Shown in pieces: positions 17,231 to 27,733 of a stretch of DNA of 51,863 nucleotides. The notes below the pieces were generated by a model. That model saw nothing but the letters and a program-made list of their open reading frames with translations. It searched no databases and was not told where the DNA came from. The stretch's first letter is position 1; every line of letters starts with the position of its first letter. Origin of the DNA: JBKBUF01 sp046290815 (GTDB taxonomy: Bacteria; Bacteroidota; Bacteroidia; Cytophagales; Cytophagaceae); contig JBKBUF010000030.1 of assembly GCA_046290815.1 (NCBI GenBank), forward strand, positions 1-51,863, read 5' to 3'. The position numbers and the translations under genes are program-made.

Positions 17231-17268
17231 AAAAGACTGCTGCAAAAATACAATCGCAGCAGTCTTTT
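17231..17268 (-). terminator. Rho-independent terminator of the subtilase gene
   Basis: A 13-bp perfect stem, 17231-17243 (AAAAGACTGCTGC) with 17256-17268 (GCAGCAGTCTTTT), has a 12-base loop and a T run on the minus strand. It lies 19 bases past the stop of the minus-strand subtilase gene and ends its transcript before cinA. Confidence 0.9.
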
Positions 17269-17286
17269 TAAAGCAGTTGTTGATTT

Positions 17287-20200
17287 TTAGTTTTTAAAGA
17301 ATTTCTTTATGATGGTTTTTTCTCCGTTTGAAATCTTAACAAAATAAATTCCTCTTGTCAAATCAACTATATTTATTTCCGTTTTGCTGTCCTGTAGTTT
17401 TTCCCTATGGACTACCGTACCGATAGCATTACTTATTTCAATCTCTGTTTTTTCAGGTGAAGATGTTTTGATTTGTACTTTTAAAAAGTCATCCGCAGGA
17501 TTCGGGTAAAATAGAATATCATCCTCTGAAAGCTGTTCCATTCCGGTGATTAGTCGTACTTTTACAATTTTACTGATGGTATCTTTGCAGCCATCAGGAC
17601 CTGTTACTTCAAGGAATACTTTATAGTCTCCGGGAATTGAAAAGGTATTGGTAGCTATTGAGGAGCTAGGTTGACTGCCGTCCGGCAAGGTCCACTTCCT
17701 GGAAGCTATATTGGAGCTTTCATCCACATAATAAACTCTGTTAGTTTCAGAAAGATTAATGGAGTCTGGTAGCAACATGAAATCAGCAATTGTAGAGGTG
17801 TTAAAATTTATATTAACAGCCACATGGTTGCTTTCATAAAGAGAATCAATGCCTGTTACATATATTGTTCTTTGGCTGGAAACATCTGTAAGAAGCAATT
17901 GAGAACCTGTATGGCCAGGAGAAGCAGGAGGTGTATTGTTATAGAAGTTAAATAAAGATCCGTTACCCGGTGTAATCTGTACATCTGCAGTGTCTCCTTT
18001 GCAGAACTGAAAATGACTAACAGTAGGAGTAGGGCTGGTTTTCATAGATTGGAATTTGTTTCTCGCCTGGTCTGCCGCCACTTTAATTTCATAGAAGTTT
18101 TTTGCTCCTATTATAGCAAAAGCAATTGTTCTGGTTTCATTAGGTTCAACAGCGATTAATCTAGTGCCGACAACTTGTGAAACATCTGCTCCCGATCCTT
18201 GAACCCCTGCCTGTTTACGTCCGATGCCGCTAGATAATGTTGTGAATTTTCTGCTGCTGCTAAAACCTGAATTAGGGTTTATATTGTTGCCACCGGCATT
18301 GAAGTGATCCATAGAAAAGCATGCCGGGGCATCTTTTGTCAGTAATGCCACTCCACCATATAATCCATTGGCCTGACTGGAGTATGCATAACCAACTTTG
18401 CTATCCTCATCCCAATCTGCGCGGTTTTGATTGTAATCCATTATATCCCAATCTGTGAAAAGGCCTGCATAAATGTCTCTTGTTTCAGTAGATAAATTAG
18501 TGATCTGGTACTCTACCATCACATACTGATCATTTTGCCATGCATAAGTCCTTTGCTTTACATTTACTGTTGCTCTGTTCATGTCCTGGAAAGCAGCAAA
18601 TGTTTCCAGGTCAGAATGGGACTTTGATGTAAATCGTATACTTTTCGTATTGGTAAAATCATTGTCTGTATTTCCGACTGCTCCTCTTACACAGTCACTG
18701 ACATTGGTTGAATTTATACCGACCATAAGTCCACACTCAAAGATCATGGAAGAATTTTCAAATTCAAATCCTTCTCCGATTTCTGAATGGCCGTCTACAT
18801 ATGCAAGCCTGCTGTTTCCGCATACCGTAAGGGCAACCTTATTGGTATCAACTATTCTGTAATTAGGGTTGACTACGATTGAGAAGTATTGATAATCGGT
18901 GTAATTGGTTGCATTATCTGTAAAGCCTAATCTGAACTTAAGTCTTGTATCGGGAGGTATATTGTCGTGAAGATATACCCTGAATCGGTCCGCTGTATTT
19001 TCCACGGTATCCATTATTCCCATTGCCCCGAGAACAGAAGTATTGTTTAAAATAGTTATGAAAGGTGAATTACAAGTTAGGGTAGCAACCACATTGCTGG
19101 CAGGGAACAGGAAATTTACATATTTGCCAATAATTGAAATGGTGTCGTTGTTAAAGGCAAATTTTCCGCTTTTACCATAAAATTTGTTACTCACTTGTCT
19201 TACAGCCGGACTGGTGGTTTCTGTAAGTGCGGCATACATATTGAGCATTCCTTTTCCCATTTTTTCATTGAAGGATGCATTTATGCTGATGGTATCAATG
19301 TTAGTTGCTGTTACCCTGAGAAGTTCGGCCACCTGCAAACCTGACAACTCGGGAAACCTACTCCTTACAATACCTGCAGCACCTGCCACAACAGGAGTCG
19401 AGAAAGAGGTTCCGTTATAGGCATTGTAAGAAACACCGTCATTGGCGGTACTCATCATTTGTGAGCCGTGAACACAGATATCAACTGATGTGCTGTAGTT
19501 TGAAAAAGCAGCCTTTCTATCCACAAGTTTACCATTTAGGGTGGTAGTGTCAGTGGAAGCAACACTTAATACATTGTCATAAGATGCAGGATAAAAATCA
19601 ACTTCCATATTGTCGTTGCCAGCAGCAGCAACAATTAGTGCATCATGTTCAAGGGCAGCAAAATTGATAATATTCTGATTGGTTTGAGAGTAGCTTGATG
19701 GACCACCCCATGATAAATTTATTACCTTACATCCTTTCAATGCTGCATACATAACTCCATCATAACCATATATCAAAGCACCACCTGCTGCATCCGGGGA
19801 GGCTTTTATAGGCATAAATTTGCATTTAAAACCGGAGCCTGCAATACCTGTTCCATTGTCAGTGGTTGCACTGGAATATCCTGAAACAAATGTTCCGTGA
19901 ACATGTCCGTTGGCAGCTACATCATTATCATTATCTCCGAAATCCCAACCGGCAAAATTATCTACAAATCCATCCCCGTCATTATCTACACCATCAATAG
20001 GATCCGCCCAATTGTATTTAATGTTATCTTTCAGATCCAGGTGATTAATATTACAACCGGTATCTATAATACCAATCACCATATTGGTGTCTCCCTTCCA
20101 TAAATCCCATGCCTCAAATGCTTTTATCCGGCTCAAATGATCTTGCTTTTGTCCGGGTTGTGCCATCGGATCATTTGGGATGTAAGAAGAAGCCACAAAA

Positions 20201-20607
20201 GGTACATAATGAGGTTCGGCATATTCGACCAACCCTGATCTGAGAAGGTCTTGTATGACTTCCTCGACAGAACGATTTCCTTTAAAAGTGATACTGTAAA
20301 TTCGGGAAACATCAGGCGCGATAAATTTTCCATTCATCTGCTTTTTAGGTTTGCATCCGGGAAACTTTTGTTTAAGCTCTGTTATATCCGCATTCTTTAA
20401 ATATTTTTTAAATTCACTATTTAAATTTTTACGTGCATTTTCATTGTTTGCTACCTGAGGTTTCAGCATGAACAAAACAGTGTTTTCCAGGTAGCCTTTT
20501 TCTTTATTAATTGCCGGAAAATCTTTCTTTCCTGATTTTGGATTTTGTGAATAGGAAGTAACTGCTATTAGTAGTAAAACAAAAAATAAAGAAATTCTTC
20601 TTTTCAT
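17287..20607 (-). CDS. Secreted S8 subtilisin-like serine protease with T9SS sorting domain
   Basis: The protein has 1106 residues. A signal peptide ends near residue 20 (TSYSQ) and an inhibitor-like propeptide follows to about 150. The S8 catalytic domain (about 165-470) carries the triad D182 (GIIDTG), H237 (HGTFVSG) and S401 (NGTSFSTPVVAG). A long beta-rich region (about 480-870), a PKD-like segment near 960-1025 (PGDYKVFLEVTGPDGC) and a C-terminal T9SS type A domain (from FYPNPADDFLKVQI to KKFFKN) follow. It should be exported through the T9SS and act extracellularly or on the surface, cleaving proteins as nutrient or processing targets. It is a single gene with its own terminator. I see no missing catalytic residue. 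Confidence 0.93.
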   Translation of the reverse strand: MKRRISLFFVLLLIAVTSYSQNPKSGKKDFPAINKEKGYLENTVLFMLKPQVANNENARKNLNSEFKKYLKNADITELKQKFPGCKPKKQMNGKFIAPDVSRIYSITFKGNRSVEEVIQDLLRSGLVEYAEPHYVPFVASSYIPNDPMAQPGQKQDHLSRIKAFEAWDLWKGDTNMVIGIIDTGCNINHLDLKDNIKYNWADPIDGVDNDGDGFVDNFAGWDFGDNDNDVAANGHVHGTFVSGYSSATTDNGTGIAGSGFKCKFMPIKASPDAAGGALIYGYDGVMYAALKGCKVINLSWGGPSSYSQTNQNIINFAALEHDALIVAAAGNDNMEVDFYPASYDNVLSVASTDTTTLNGKLVDRKAAFSNYSTSVDICVHGSQMMSTANDGVSYNAYNGTSFSTPVVAGAAGIVRSRFPELSGLQVAELLRVTATNIDTISINASFNEKMGKGMLNMYAALTETTSPAVRQVSNKFYGKSGKFAFNNDTISIIGKYVNFLFPASNVVATLTCNSPFITILNNTSVLGAMGIMDTVENTADRFRVYLHDNIPPDTRLKFRLGFTDNATNYTDYQYFSIVVNPNYRIVDTNKVALTVCGNSRLAYVDGHSEIGEGFEFENSSMIFECGLMVGINSTNVSDCVRGAVGNTDNDFTNTKSIRFTSKSHSDLETFAAFQDMNRATVNVKQRTYAWQNDQYVMVEYQITNLSTETRDIYAGLFTDWDIMDYNQNRADWDEDSKVGYAYSSQANGLYGGVALLTKDAPACFSMDHFNAGGNNINPNSGFSSSRKFTTLSSGIGRKQAGVQGSGADVSQVVGTRLIAVEPNETRTIAFAIIGAKNFYEIKVAADQARNKFQSMKTSPTPTVSHFQFCKGDTADVQITPGNGSLFNFYNNTPPASPGHTGSQLLLTDVSSQRTIYVTGIDSLYESNHVAVNINFNTSTIADFMLLPDSINLSETNRVYYVDESSNIASRKWTLPDGSQPSSSIATNTFSIPGDYKVFLEVTGPDGCKDTISKIVKVRLITGMEQLSEDDILFYPNPADDFLKVQIKTSSPEKTEIEISNAIGTVVHREKLQDSKTEINIVDLTRGIYFVKISNGEKTIIKKFFKN

Positions 20608-20772
20608 GGGTTCCTGGGACTTTATTCCTTATAACGTAAGGAAAGGTAGTTCGTTTTATAAAAAATAGTCTAATTTTTAAATAATTAGTGCCAAAAATAT
20701 TCAGTGAATTTAACTATAAAAAATAACTTTTCAATTAAAAAAAATAACGAATTTTTCCTGTTTATCAGAGGT

Positions 20773-21729
20773 TTATATTCTTTTTGCTTTTATACCGTAG
20801 GTTCCTGACCATTTACTTTCGGGCTTTAGAGTTATAAGACCAACTTTGTTGTTGAATGCATCAGGCAGGCAGGTCATGGGTTCTATTGCAATAATATCTC
20901 TTTCCGGAGGAGTATATACCTGTAGGAAATTATAGCCCTTTTCCCCCGTAGATTGCCAGAAAGATATATTTAGCTTCAGCTCCGGGTCTGAAATTTTTAC
21001 TATTTGTTTGGGTTGATTAATGTTTTTTAATTCAAAACAGGAGTCGAAAGATCGTGTACCGAGTATTACACCTGTTTCCATTTTAATTTCTTTATAAGAT
21101 CCTGTGGGTATTAAACGATGATCTACTTCAGCAAGTCTGGCTTCCGGTAACTCAACAACCAATTCATTTATTGATTTACCTAATCCAAAGTACGGATGCC
21201 AACCTGATCCCATAGGGAAAGTACTGTTTCCGGTATTAGAAACCTCTGTTTTACATTCGTAATTATTGCTGCTGAATTTGTGGGTAATGTTTAGTTCAAA
21301 CGGAAAAGGAAAACCCGGGTAGGTCCCGTCGTATGCATAACTAAGAGTGACAGATGCAAAATCCTTTTCGGTAATTAACTTTTTAATCTCAAATTTCCTG
21401 TCGAAAACAAAGCCATGCAATGCATTGTTTTCTGCAGGATGGTTGATAGGGAAATTAAAATCGCAACCGTTAAAATTATATTTGCCATCCTTTATTCTGT
21501 TAGGGAAAGGGAAAAGCTTTGAGCTTCTGTATTGACTTTTTCCTTTCGTCGATAGCTCTGATTCATCTTTACTTCCGGCGATAATATTAATTAAATTATC
21601 ATCTATTCGGCAATAAAAGGCATTCAAAATGGCGCCATAATCAGGTAATATTTCAATTTTAGATCCATCTGCTGATTCCAGTGAAATTCCTTTGTATTTG
21701 CCAATTGAAGTATTCTTTACCTGATACAT
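20773..21729 (-). CDS. Aldose 1-epimerase family protein
   Basis: This 318-residue protein has the galactose-mutarotase-like beta-sandwich fold. Family marks include a NALHGFVFDRKF block with the first catalytic-type His, GSGWHPYFGLG with the second His, and a C-terminal YTPPERDIIAIEPMTCLPDAFN containing the conserved catalytic Glu. It interconverts alpha and beta anomers of an aldose; its place 7 bases after the xylulokinase gene suggests the pair handles a pentose or related sugar, but the exact sugar is not readable. It has no signal peptide, so it is cytoplasmic. No clear terminator hairpin was found beyond it. Confidence 0.85.
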   Translation of the reverse strand: MYQVKNTSIGKYKGISLESADGSKIEILPDYGAILNAFYCRIDDNLINIIAGSKDESELSTKGKSQYRSSKLFPFPNRIKDGKYNFNGCDFNFPINHPAENNALHGFVFDRKFEIKKLITEKDFASVTLSYAYDGTYPGFPFPFELNITHKFSSNNYECKTEVSNTGNSTFPMGSGWHPYFGLGKSINELVVELPEARLAEVDHRLIPTGSYKEIKMETGVILGTRSFDSCFELKNINQPKQIVKISDPELKLNISFWQSTGEKGYNFLQVYTPPERDIIAIEPMTCLPDAFNNKVGLITLKPESKWSGTYGIKAKRI

Positions 21730-21736
21730 AACAAAA

Positions 21737-23227
21737 TTATTTAATTAATTTCTCAAGGCCAGCTTTCCATTCTCCATAGGCCTGCTTATACCGTTCAGTC
21801 TTTGTTGGGTCCGGGTTAATTGTTTTTATTTCATCAAGTCCTCTGAAAGCCTCTTGCATGTCTGAGTAAATTCCGGCACCATAACCTGCGGCCCTTGCTG
21901 CACCTGCTGAACCATCTGTGTTATAAAGTTTCACCTGTGCTTCAGCAATTCCTGCGAATGTTTCTGCAAATACAGGACTTAAAAACATATTGGCATGACC
22001 TGCTTTTATGGAAGAAGCACTTACTCCTGTATTTCTCATTATCTCTAAACCATAATTCAGAGAGAAAACTATACCTTCCTGTGCAGCTCGAACCAAATGA
22101 GATTGGTTATGCTCAGTTAACCGCAATCCGTATAATTGCGCTCCAATATCTTTATTGCCTAACACTCTTTCTGCTCCGTTTCCAAATGGATAAAACCTAA
22201 GTCCTGCTGATCCCACAGGTGCCTTAGCTGCAATGGTATTCATTTCATCATAGCTCACCTGTGTGTTTTTAAATATATTATGCTTGATCCAACTATTAAG
22301 TATGCCGGTTCCATTGACACATAACAGTACACCTAATCTGGTTGTCTGTGATGAATGATTTACATGAAGAAATGTATTCACCCTGGACATAGGGTCATAC
22401 TGTTTTTTATCTGTTACACCGTATATTACTCCGGAAGTACCTGCTGTGGCTGCAACTTCTCCGGGCTGAAGTACATTCAGTGAAAAAGCATTGTTCGGTT
22501 GATCACCTGCCCTATAGGAAACAGGTACACCTTCTTTTAAATGAATAAGATCTGCTGCTTCTCTTGTAATGCAGCCCTGAACCGAAAAGGTCGGCACAAG
22601 ATCTGGGATCAGGCTTTTATCAATGCCATACTCTTTCAGAATAGAATCTGAAATTTTATTATTGTTGTAATCCCAGAAAATTCCTTCTGACATACCGGAT
22701 GATGTAGAGTTTAACAGACCCGTTAACTTCATAGCAAGAAAATCTCCCGGTAGCATTATCTTATATATTTTTGAATATAATTCCGGTTCATTATCTTTCA
22801 CCCATTTTAATTTGGAAGCAGTAAAGTTTCCAGGTGAGTTAAGACATTCACTTAATATTTTTTTTCCTCCCAAATTCTCAAAAGCTTTTTCTCCGATAGA
22901 GACTGCTCGACTGTCACACCATATGATAGAAGGTCTTAGCACTTGTTGTGACTTATCTACCAAAACCAGACCATGCATCTGATAAGAAATGCCAATTGAT
23001 TTTATTTCATCAGGTTTGTATCCCGATTTGCTTTTCAGCTCGGCCATTGCAGCGATAAAATTACTCCACCATGTTTCAGGATCCTGTTCTGCCCAACCCT
23101 GATTTCGTGTAATTATTTCCATTTCCTTTTTGGGATGAAAGGCTGAAGAAGCAATTTTTCCATTGTTAAGGTCTAGTAACGAGACCTTAATGGATGAAGT
23201 GCCGAGGTCAATTCCTAATGAATACAT
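21737..23227 (-). CDS. xylB: Xylulokinase (FGGY family carbohydrate kinase)
   Basis: The 496-residue length is normal for XylB. The N-terminal FGGY domain opens with the phosphate-binding loop GIDLGTSSIKVSLLD and includes the family GISYQMHGLVLVDK segment. The second domain has AGTSGVIYG (phosphate 2) and a GHANMFLSPVFAETFAGI adenosine loop near the C-terminus. It phosphorylates D-xylulose to xylulose 5-phosphate, feeding the pentose phosphate pathway. It is the first gene of a tight two-gene unit with the aldose epimerase. No xylose isomerase is in the window, so the call rests on family similarity and a related ketose is possible. Confidence 0.85.
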   Translation of the reverse strand: MYSLGIDLGTSSIKVSLLDLNNGKIASSAFHPKKEMEIITRNQGWAEQDPETWWSNFIAAMAELKSKSGYKPDEIKSIGISYQMHGLVLVDKSQQVLRPSIIWCDSRAVSIGEKAFENLGGKKILSECLNSPGNFTASKLKWVKDNEPELYSKIYKIMLPGDFLAMKLTGLLNSTSSGMSEGIFWDYNNNKISDSILKEYGIDKSLIPDLVPTFSVQGCITREAADLIHLKEGVPVSYRAGDQPNNAFSLNVLQPGEVAATAGTSGVIYGVTDKKQYDPMSRVNTFLHVNHSSQTTRLGVLLCVNGTGILNSWIKHNIFKNTQVSYDEMNTIAAKAPVGSAGLRFYPFGNGAERVLGNKDIGAQLYGLRLTEHNQSHLVRAAQEGIVFSLNYGLEIMRNTGVSASSIKAGHANMFLSPVFAETFAGIAEAQVKLYNTDGSAGAARAAGYGAGIYSDMQEAFRGLDEIKTINPDPTKTERYKQAYGEWKAGLEKLIK

Positions 23228-23423
23228 AGGGCGAAAAGTTTTTGTAATTTATACACTAAGTAAATATACCTTAATTTTTTTTTACTGCAAATAATTTCCT
23301 GTTTTTTTGTTTTTCCCTAAACTTTTGAAGATTTAGCAGGTTTTTAAACCGTACTGCAAAGCTATAACAGTTTTGTACACTGGTTTTTTAATTAAAGTTT
23401 AATTTTTTACACAACAATAATAC

Positions 23424-25211
23424 ATGGGGAAAAGGCACACGTATGAACTGGGAATAATAGGCAATTGCGCCTATATGGCTCATATTGATAAGAATGCTAA
23501 TATTGCCTGGCTGTGTTGGCCGCAATTTGACAGCAGCTTTATTTTCGGAGGTCTGGTGGATAAGGAAAAGGGTGGATACTTTAATGTAACGCCTAAAGAG
23601 GGAAAATTTTCAACAACTCAAAGGTATATCGAAAATACTAATGTTTTGGTAACCGACTTTGAAACTTCTGAAGGCAGATTCAGGGTAACAGACTTTGCTC
23701 CGAGATTTTTTCAATATGAAAGATATTACAAGCCTTTAATGCTTGTAAGGAAAATTGAGCCATTGACCGGCTCACCCAGGGTAAAAGTAGGTTGCCATCC
23801 GGTAGGAGAGTATGGTGAACTTATTCCTGAAGTTTATCAGGGAAGTAGTCACATAAGATATATGGGATTGTCTCACCAGGTAAGGTTGACTACCAACATA
23901 CCATTGAATTTTATAATTGATGAATCATCATTTGTATTAAGTGAAACAAAATATCTCGTTCTCACCTGGGGAATTCCACTGGAAGCTCCATTGGAAGAAA
24001 CCGCTGAAGATTTTTTGTATAATACTGTAAAGTACTGGCAGAACTGGGTGAAAAGTACCAGCATCGGTACTTTCTATCAGGAGCAGATAATACGCTCTGC
24101 TCTTTGTCTTAAGATCCATCAGTTTGAAGACACAGGGGCTATTATTGCTTCCGGTACTACCAGTCTTCCTGAATTTCCCGGCTCTACCCGTAACTGGGAT
24201 TACAGATATTGCTGGTTAAGGGATACTTATTATATTTTGAACGCTTTCCATAACGTAGGTCACTTTGAAGAACTGGAAAAATATTTCCACTACATTGAAA
24301 ATATCACGATCAATGAAGAGGACAGATATCAGCCATTGTATTCTATTACCGGGAAGAAATTACTTGAAGAGAAAATTCTGGACCTGCAGGGATATGGCGA
24401 GAATAATAAACCTGTACGTATAGGAAATCAGGCATATACTCATATTCAGAATGATGTATATGGACAAGTGCTTGTGGCTTTAGTACCTCTATATGTGGAT
24501 ACCAGGTTCTCAGAAGGGGGAAGATATTATTCTCAAAGACTCATCAATCATACCTTGAAAAAAATTCAGGATACCATGTATGAACCTGATGCAGGACTGT
24601 GGGAGTTCAGGCATATTGCTCAGCAACATTGTTACACATTCCTCTTCCACTGGGCAGGTGCATGTTCTGCACTTAAAATCGGAAGATATTTTCACAATGA
24701 CGATATTGTGCGCTTTGCTAATGATTTAAGATCTCAATCTATTGCACAGATCGAGGCTTGTTATGACAAGGAAAGAGGTGTATATACTCAGGCTATAGGT
24801 TCCAAAAATCTTGATGCATCTTGTCTCCAGTTGATCACTATGAATTACATTGATCCAAATTCTGAAAGAGCAAGACAACATCTGAAAGTGCTTGAAGAGA
24901 ATTTAAGAACCCCGGAAGGGTTGTTTTACCGGTACAAGCATGAGGATGATTTCGGAAAACCCGAAGCCACTTTCCTGATCTGTGCTTACTGGTATGTAGA
25001 AGCCCTGGCTATGGTAGGTAGGGTAGATGAGGCGATTAAATACTTTGAAAACCTTCTGAAATACCAAAATCACCTCGGACTGCTAAGTGAAGATGTGGAA
25101 GAAGGATCGGGTAGTCAGTGGGGTAACTTCCCTCAGGCTTATAGCCACGTAGGTCAGCTTAATGCAGCATTCCGGATATCAAAAAAACTGGACTTGCCCA
25201 CGTTCCTTTAA
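23424..25211 (+). CDS. Glycoside hydrolase family 15 protein (glucoamylase- or trehalase-like)
   Basis: The protein has 595 residues with the bacterial GH15 layout: an N-terminal beta-sandwich (about 1-230; LGIIGNCAYMAHIDKNANIAWL) and a C-terminal (alpha/alpha)6 barrel. Marks include SLPEFPGSTRNWDYRYCWLRDTYY, general acid E394 in GLWEFR, and the late EDVEEG...GNFPQAYSHVGQ block holding the probable catalytic base. No signal peptide is present, so it is intracellular. GH15 enzymes cleave alpha-glucosides and some are trehalases. Facing the trehalose-phosphate synthase/phosphatase gene, it is a good candidate to degrade trehalose or a storage glucan. The activity cannot be decided by sequence alone. 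Confidence 0.87.
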   Translation: MGKRHTYELGIIGNCAYMAHIDKNANIAWLCWPQFDSSFIFGGLVDKEKGGYFNVTPKEGKFSTTQRYIENTNVLVTDFETSEGRFRVTDFAPRFFQYERYYKPLMLVRKIEPLTGSPRVKVGCHPVGEYGELIPEVYQGSSHIRYMGLSHQVRLTTNIPLNFIIDESSFVLSETKYLVLTWGIPLEAPLEETAEDFLYNTVKYWQNWVKSTSIGTFYQEQIIRSALCLKIHQFEDTGAIIASGTTSLPEFPGSTRNWDYRYCWLRDTYYILNAFHNVGHFEELEKYFHYIENITINEEDRYQPLYSITGKKLLEEKILDLQGYGENNKPVRIGNQAYTHIQNDVYGQVLVALVPLYVDTRFSEGGRYYSQRLINHTLKKIQDTMYEPDAGLWEFRHIAQQHCYTFLFHWAGACSALKIGRYFHNDDIVRFANDLRSQSIAQIEACYDKERGVYTQAIGSKNLDASCLQLITMNYIDPNSERARQHLKVLEENLRTPEGLFYRYKHEDDFGKPEATFLICAYWYVEALAMVGRVDEAIKYFENLLKYQNHLGLLSEDVEEGSGSQWGNFPQAYSHVGQLNAAFRISKKLDLPTFL

Positions 25212-25217
25212 CAAAAC

Positions 25218-25279
25218 AAATTCCAAATTCCAAATCACAATTTCTTTTGATATTGTTATTTGGAGTTTGGAATTTATGA
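25218..25279. repeat. Two-armed heptad hairpin between GH15 and trehalose genes
   Basis: Left heptads AAATTCC, AAATTCC, AAATCAC (25218-25238) face right heptads TTTGGAG, TTTGGAA, TTTATGA (25259-25279). Segments 25218-25235 and 25258-25275 pair over 18 positions with a single mismatch (G-U in RNA on one strand), and an inner ACAAT/ATTGT stem extends it. It occupies nearly the whole convergent gap and is probably a bidirectional transcript end. Confidence 0.8.
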
Positions 25280-25282
25280 TTA

Positions 25283-27544
25283 CTATTTCTTATTTGTAAA
25301 CTGATACTTCTTATTCACCACTTCGTCTTCCTCTTCTTCATCCATATCTTTTTCACTTTCTTCAGCGAAGTTTCTTAATATGGTTCTCATTTCTTCACAG
25401 GTGTCCGGATTGCATGCCCTGATGTTAAACCTGGCATTGGATGGTGACAAACCAATTTTAATGCTGTAGGAAGATTCCGGCATTACTGCAAACATATCTT
25501 CATCGGTATAATCATCACCTGCAGAAAGAATAAAATCATACGGCTCCTCTAACCACTTAAGGGCTGCTTTACCTTTGTTGATACCTGAATTCTTTACTTC
25601 AATCACTTTATTACCTTCTAGTACTTTAATGTTCATGTTGGTAGTGATGAACTGCAAATGTCCCACCAATTCTCTGGCTCTTAGTTCTCCTAATTCCGGA
25701 TCGGCTTTTCTGTAATGCCATACGAGTGAATATCCCTTATGTTCTATAAAGCTTCCGGGGGTTCTGTCTACAAACATTTCAAGAATCGGAGAGATCTCAG
25801 CTTTCCATTCATCTGTAATGTAATCGATAAGACTCCAAAATGGTCTTGACTCTTTTAGCCATACTCCATGTTCGGATATCATATCTATCTTCATGTGCCC
25901 AAACCAGCTGTCCAGGGTATCTTTGTCCCTTCCGCTTATTATTACCACTTTATTCCTGGGATCTGATGAAAGTGTTTCAAGCAGACTGTATAACTCTTTG
26001 TCTGGTTTTGCCATTAAAGGATTCCCTTTAAATGGTACAAGAGTGCCGTCATAATCAAGGAAGAAAACTCTCTTGTTGGCTTTTTTATAATCTTTCATCA
26101 TTTGGTTCTGAAGGTCCTTGGTTAACAACCTTACAGCCATATCTTGCTGTTTTTCCTTGATTACATTAAGTCGTTTCATAAAGATGTCTACCCAATTATG
26201 GATGTCGTATCTTTTTAAAACATCCTGTAACTCCTCCATTCTCCTCTTTTGTTCTTCCACAGGCATTTTAAACGCTTTATACAAAGCATCTGCCATTTCA
26301 GAGGTGTTATTCGGATTGATAATAAGGGCATCGGATAATTCCTTCGCAGCTCCTGCCATTTCGCTTAAAATAAGCACTCCGGTTTGATCAACTCGACTGG
26401 CGATATATTCTTTACAAACAAGATTCATTCCGTCACGCAGTGGTGTTACCAGTGCCACATCGGATAGTTTATACATTGCCGATAAAGTAGTGAATGGAAA
26501 GCTCCGGTAGAAATATCTTATTGGTGTCCAGTTGATCTTTCCATACTTTCCATTGATCCTTCCTACCAGTTCATCTATTTCTATCTTTAGTTTTTTATAA
26601 AGATCTACCTGATCTCTTGACGGTACTACTATCAGCAGTAGTACAACTTTTCCTTTGTATTCAGGATATTTCTCCAGGAACAAATCGTATGCTTTCAACC
26701 GGTCAGGGATTCCTTTAGAGTAATCAAGGCGGTCTATCGAAATAATAATTTTATGTTTACCAACTACTTCTTTGTAGTTTTCAATTTCTTTTCCGGTTTC
26801 TTCTGATTGGGCTGCAGAATGAAATTTGTTATAATCGATTCCCATAGGGAAACAATCTGCAACACATATTCTGCCCTGTATCCTCATTTCACCCATCTTG
26901 TTATCAATGCCCACTAGTCTGCTTACTGAACTTAAAAAATGTCTAACATCATCATAAGTATGGAATCCTATCTGATCTGCCCCGAGCATTCCCTGTAACA
27001 ATTCCTTTCTCCATGGTAAGTTTCTGAATATTTCAAATGATGGAAATGGAATATGTTGAAAGAATCCTATTGTGGCATCAGGTAATTTTTCACGAATCAT
27101 CTGCGGGAGAAGTAAAAGCTGATAATCATGGATCCAGATGATATCACCATTTTTGGCATATTTTAATGTTTCATCACAGAACATCTGGTTTACATACTTA
27201 TAGCTTTCCCAGAGATCATCGTCGAATAATGTGTACTTAGGAAAGTAGTGAAACAAAGGCCATAGCGTGGTATTACTGAAACCCTCATAGAACTTTTGAA
27301 TATCAGTTTTAGTAAGAAATACCGGAGCCATATTTTCCTCCCGTAACCTTGAAGATATTTCTTCCTTGTCTTTATCCTTAGTTACATACAAGCCTGGCCA
27401 GCCTAGCCAGATGTTGTTCCCTTTTTTATAAATTGAACCCAATCCTGTAGCAAGTCCACCTGCACTAGATGAATAAATCATCTTATCTCCCTTTTTCTCA
27501 ATGCTTACCGGAAGTCTGTTTGAAATGATTATTGTTTTTGTCAT
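25283..27544 (-). CDS. Bifunctional trehalose-6-phosphate synthase / trehalose-phosphatase
   Basis: This 753-residue fusion joins two enzymes. An OtsA-type GT20 domain (about 1-470; IWIHDYQLLLLPQMIRE, IDRLDYSKGIPDRLKAYDLF, VTPLRDGMNLVCKEY) makes trehalose 6-phosphate from UDP-glucose and glucose 6-phosphate. An OtsB-type HAD phosphatase domain (about 485-735) begins with D497-Y-D499-GTLVPF and contains VIISGRDKDTLDSWFG, GNKVIEVKNSGINKG and SAGDDYTDEDMF. The product is trehalose, a compatible solute. Residues 733-753 are an acidic/Lys tail with no clear role. It converges on the GH15 gene, suggesting synthesis and breakdown of one sugar, although not co-transcribed. Confidence 0.94.
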   Translation of the reverse strand: MTKTIIISNRLPVSIEKKGDKMIYSSSAGGLATGLGSIYKKGNNIWLGWPGLYVTKDKDKEEISSRLREENMAPVFLTKTDIQKFYEGFSNTTLWPLFHYFPKYTLFDDDLWESYKYVNQMFCDETLKYAKNGDIIWIHDYQLLLLPQMIREKLPDATIGFFQHIPFPSFEIFRNLPWRKELLQGMLGADQIGFHTYDDVRHFLSSVSRLVGIDNKMGEMRIQGRICVADCFPMGIDYNKFHSAAQSEETGKEIENYKEVVGKHKIIISIDRLDYSKGIPDRLKAYDLFLEKYPEYKGKVVLLLIVVPSRDQVDLYKKLKIEIDELVGRINGKYGKINWTPIRYFYRSFPFTTLSAMYKLSDVALVTPLRDGMNLVCKEYIASRVDQTGVLILSEMAGAAKELSDALIINPNNTSEMADALYKAFKMPVEEQKRRMEELQDVLKRYDIHNWVDIFMKRLNVIKEKQQDMAVRLLTKDLQNQMMKDYKKANKRVFFLDYDGTLVPFKGNPLMAKPDKELYSLLETLSSDPRNKVVIISGRDKDTLDSWFGHMKIDMISEHGVWLKESRPFWSLIDYITDEWKAEISPILEMFVDRTPGSFIEHKGYSLVWHYRKADPELGELRARELVGHLQFITTNMNIKVLEGNKVIEVKNSGINKGKAALKWLEEPYDFILSAGDDYTDEDMFAVMPESSYSIKIGLSPSNARFNIRACNPDTCEEMRTILRNFAEESEKDMDEEEEDEVVNKKYQFTNKK

Positions 27545-27733
27545 TGGTAAAAATTTTATACAAAAGTCCTCCCAGTAATAACCTTATTTTAAGCAATTAG
27601 TTTGTCTGCACTTATATTGTAACACTGATATCTCAAGCCTATTGCCTTGTGAGAGAAGAAATTTCAGTAAATCTTATAATGCTGTTATAAATTATTAGAA
27701 TAATTATATATATTGAGTGTAAATCATGTGCAA

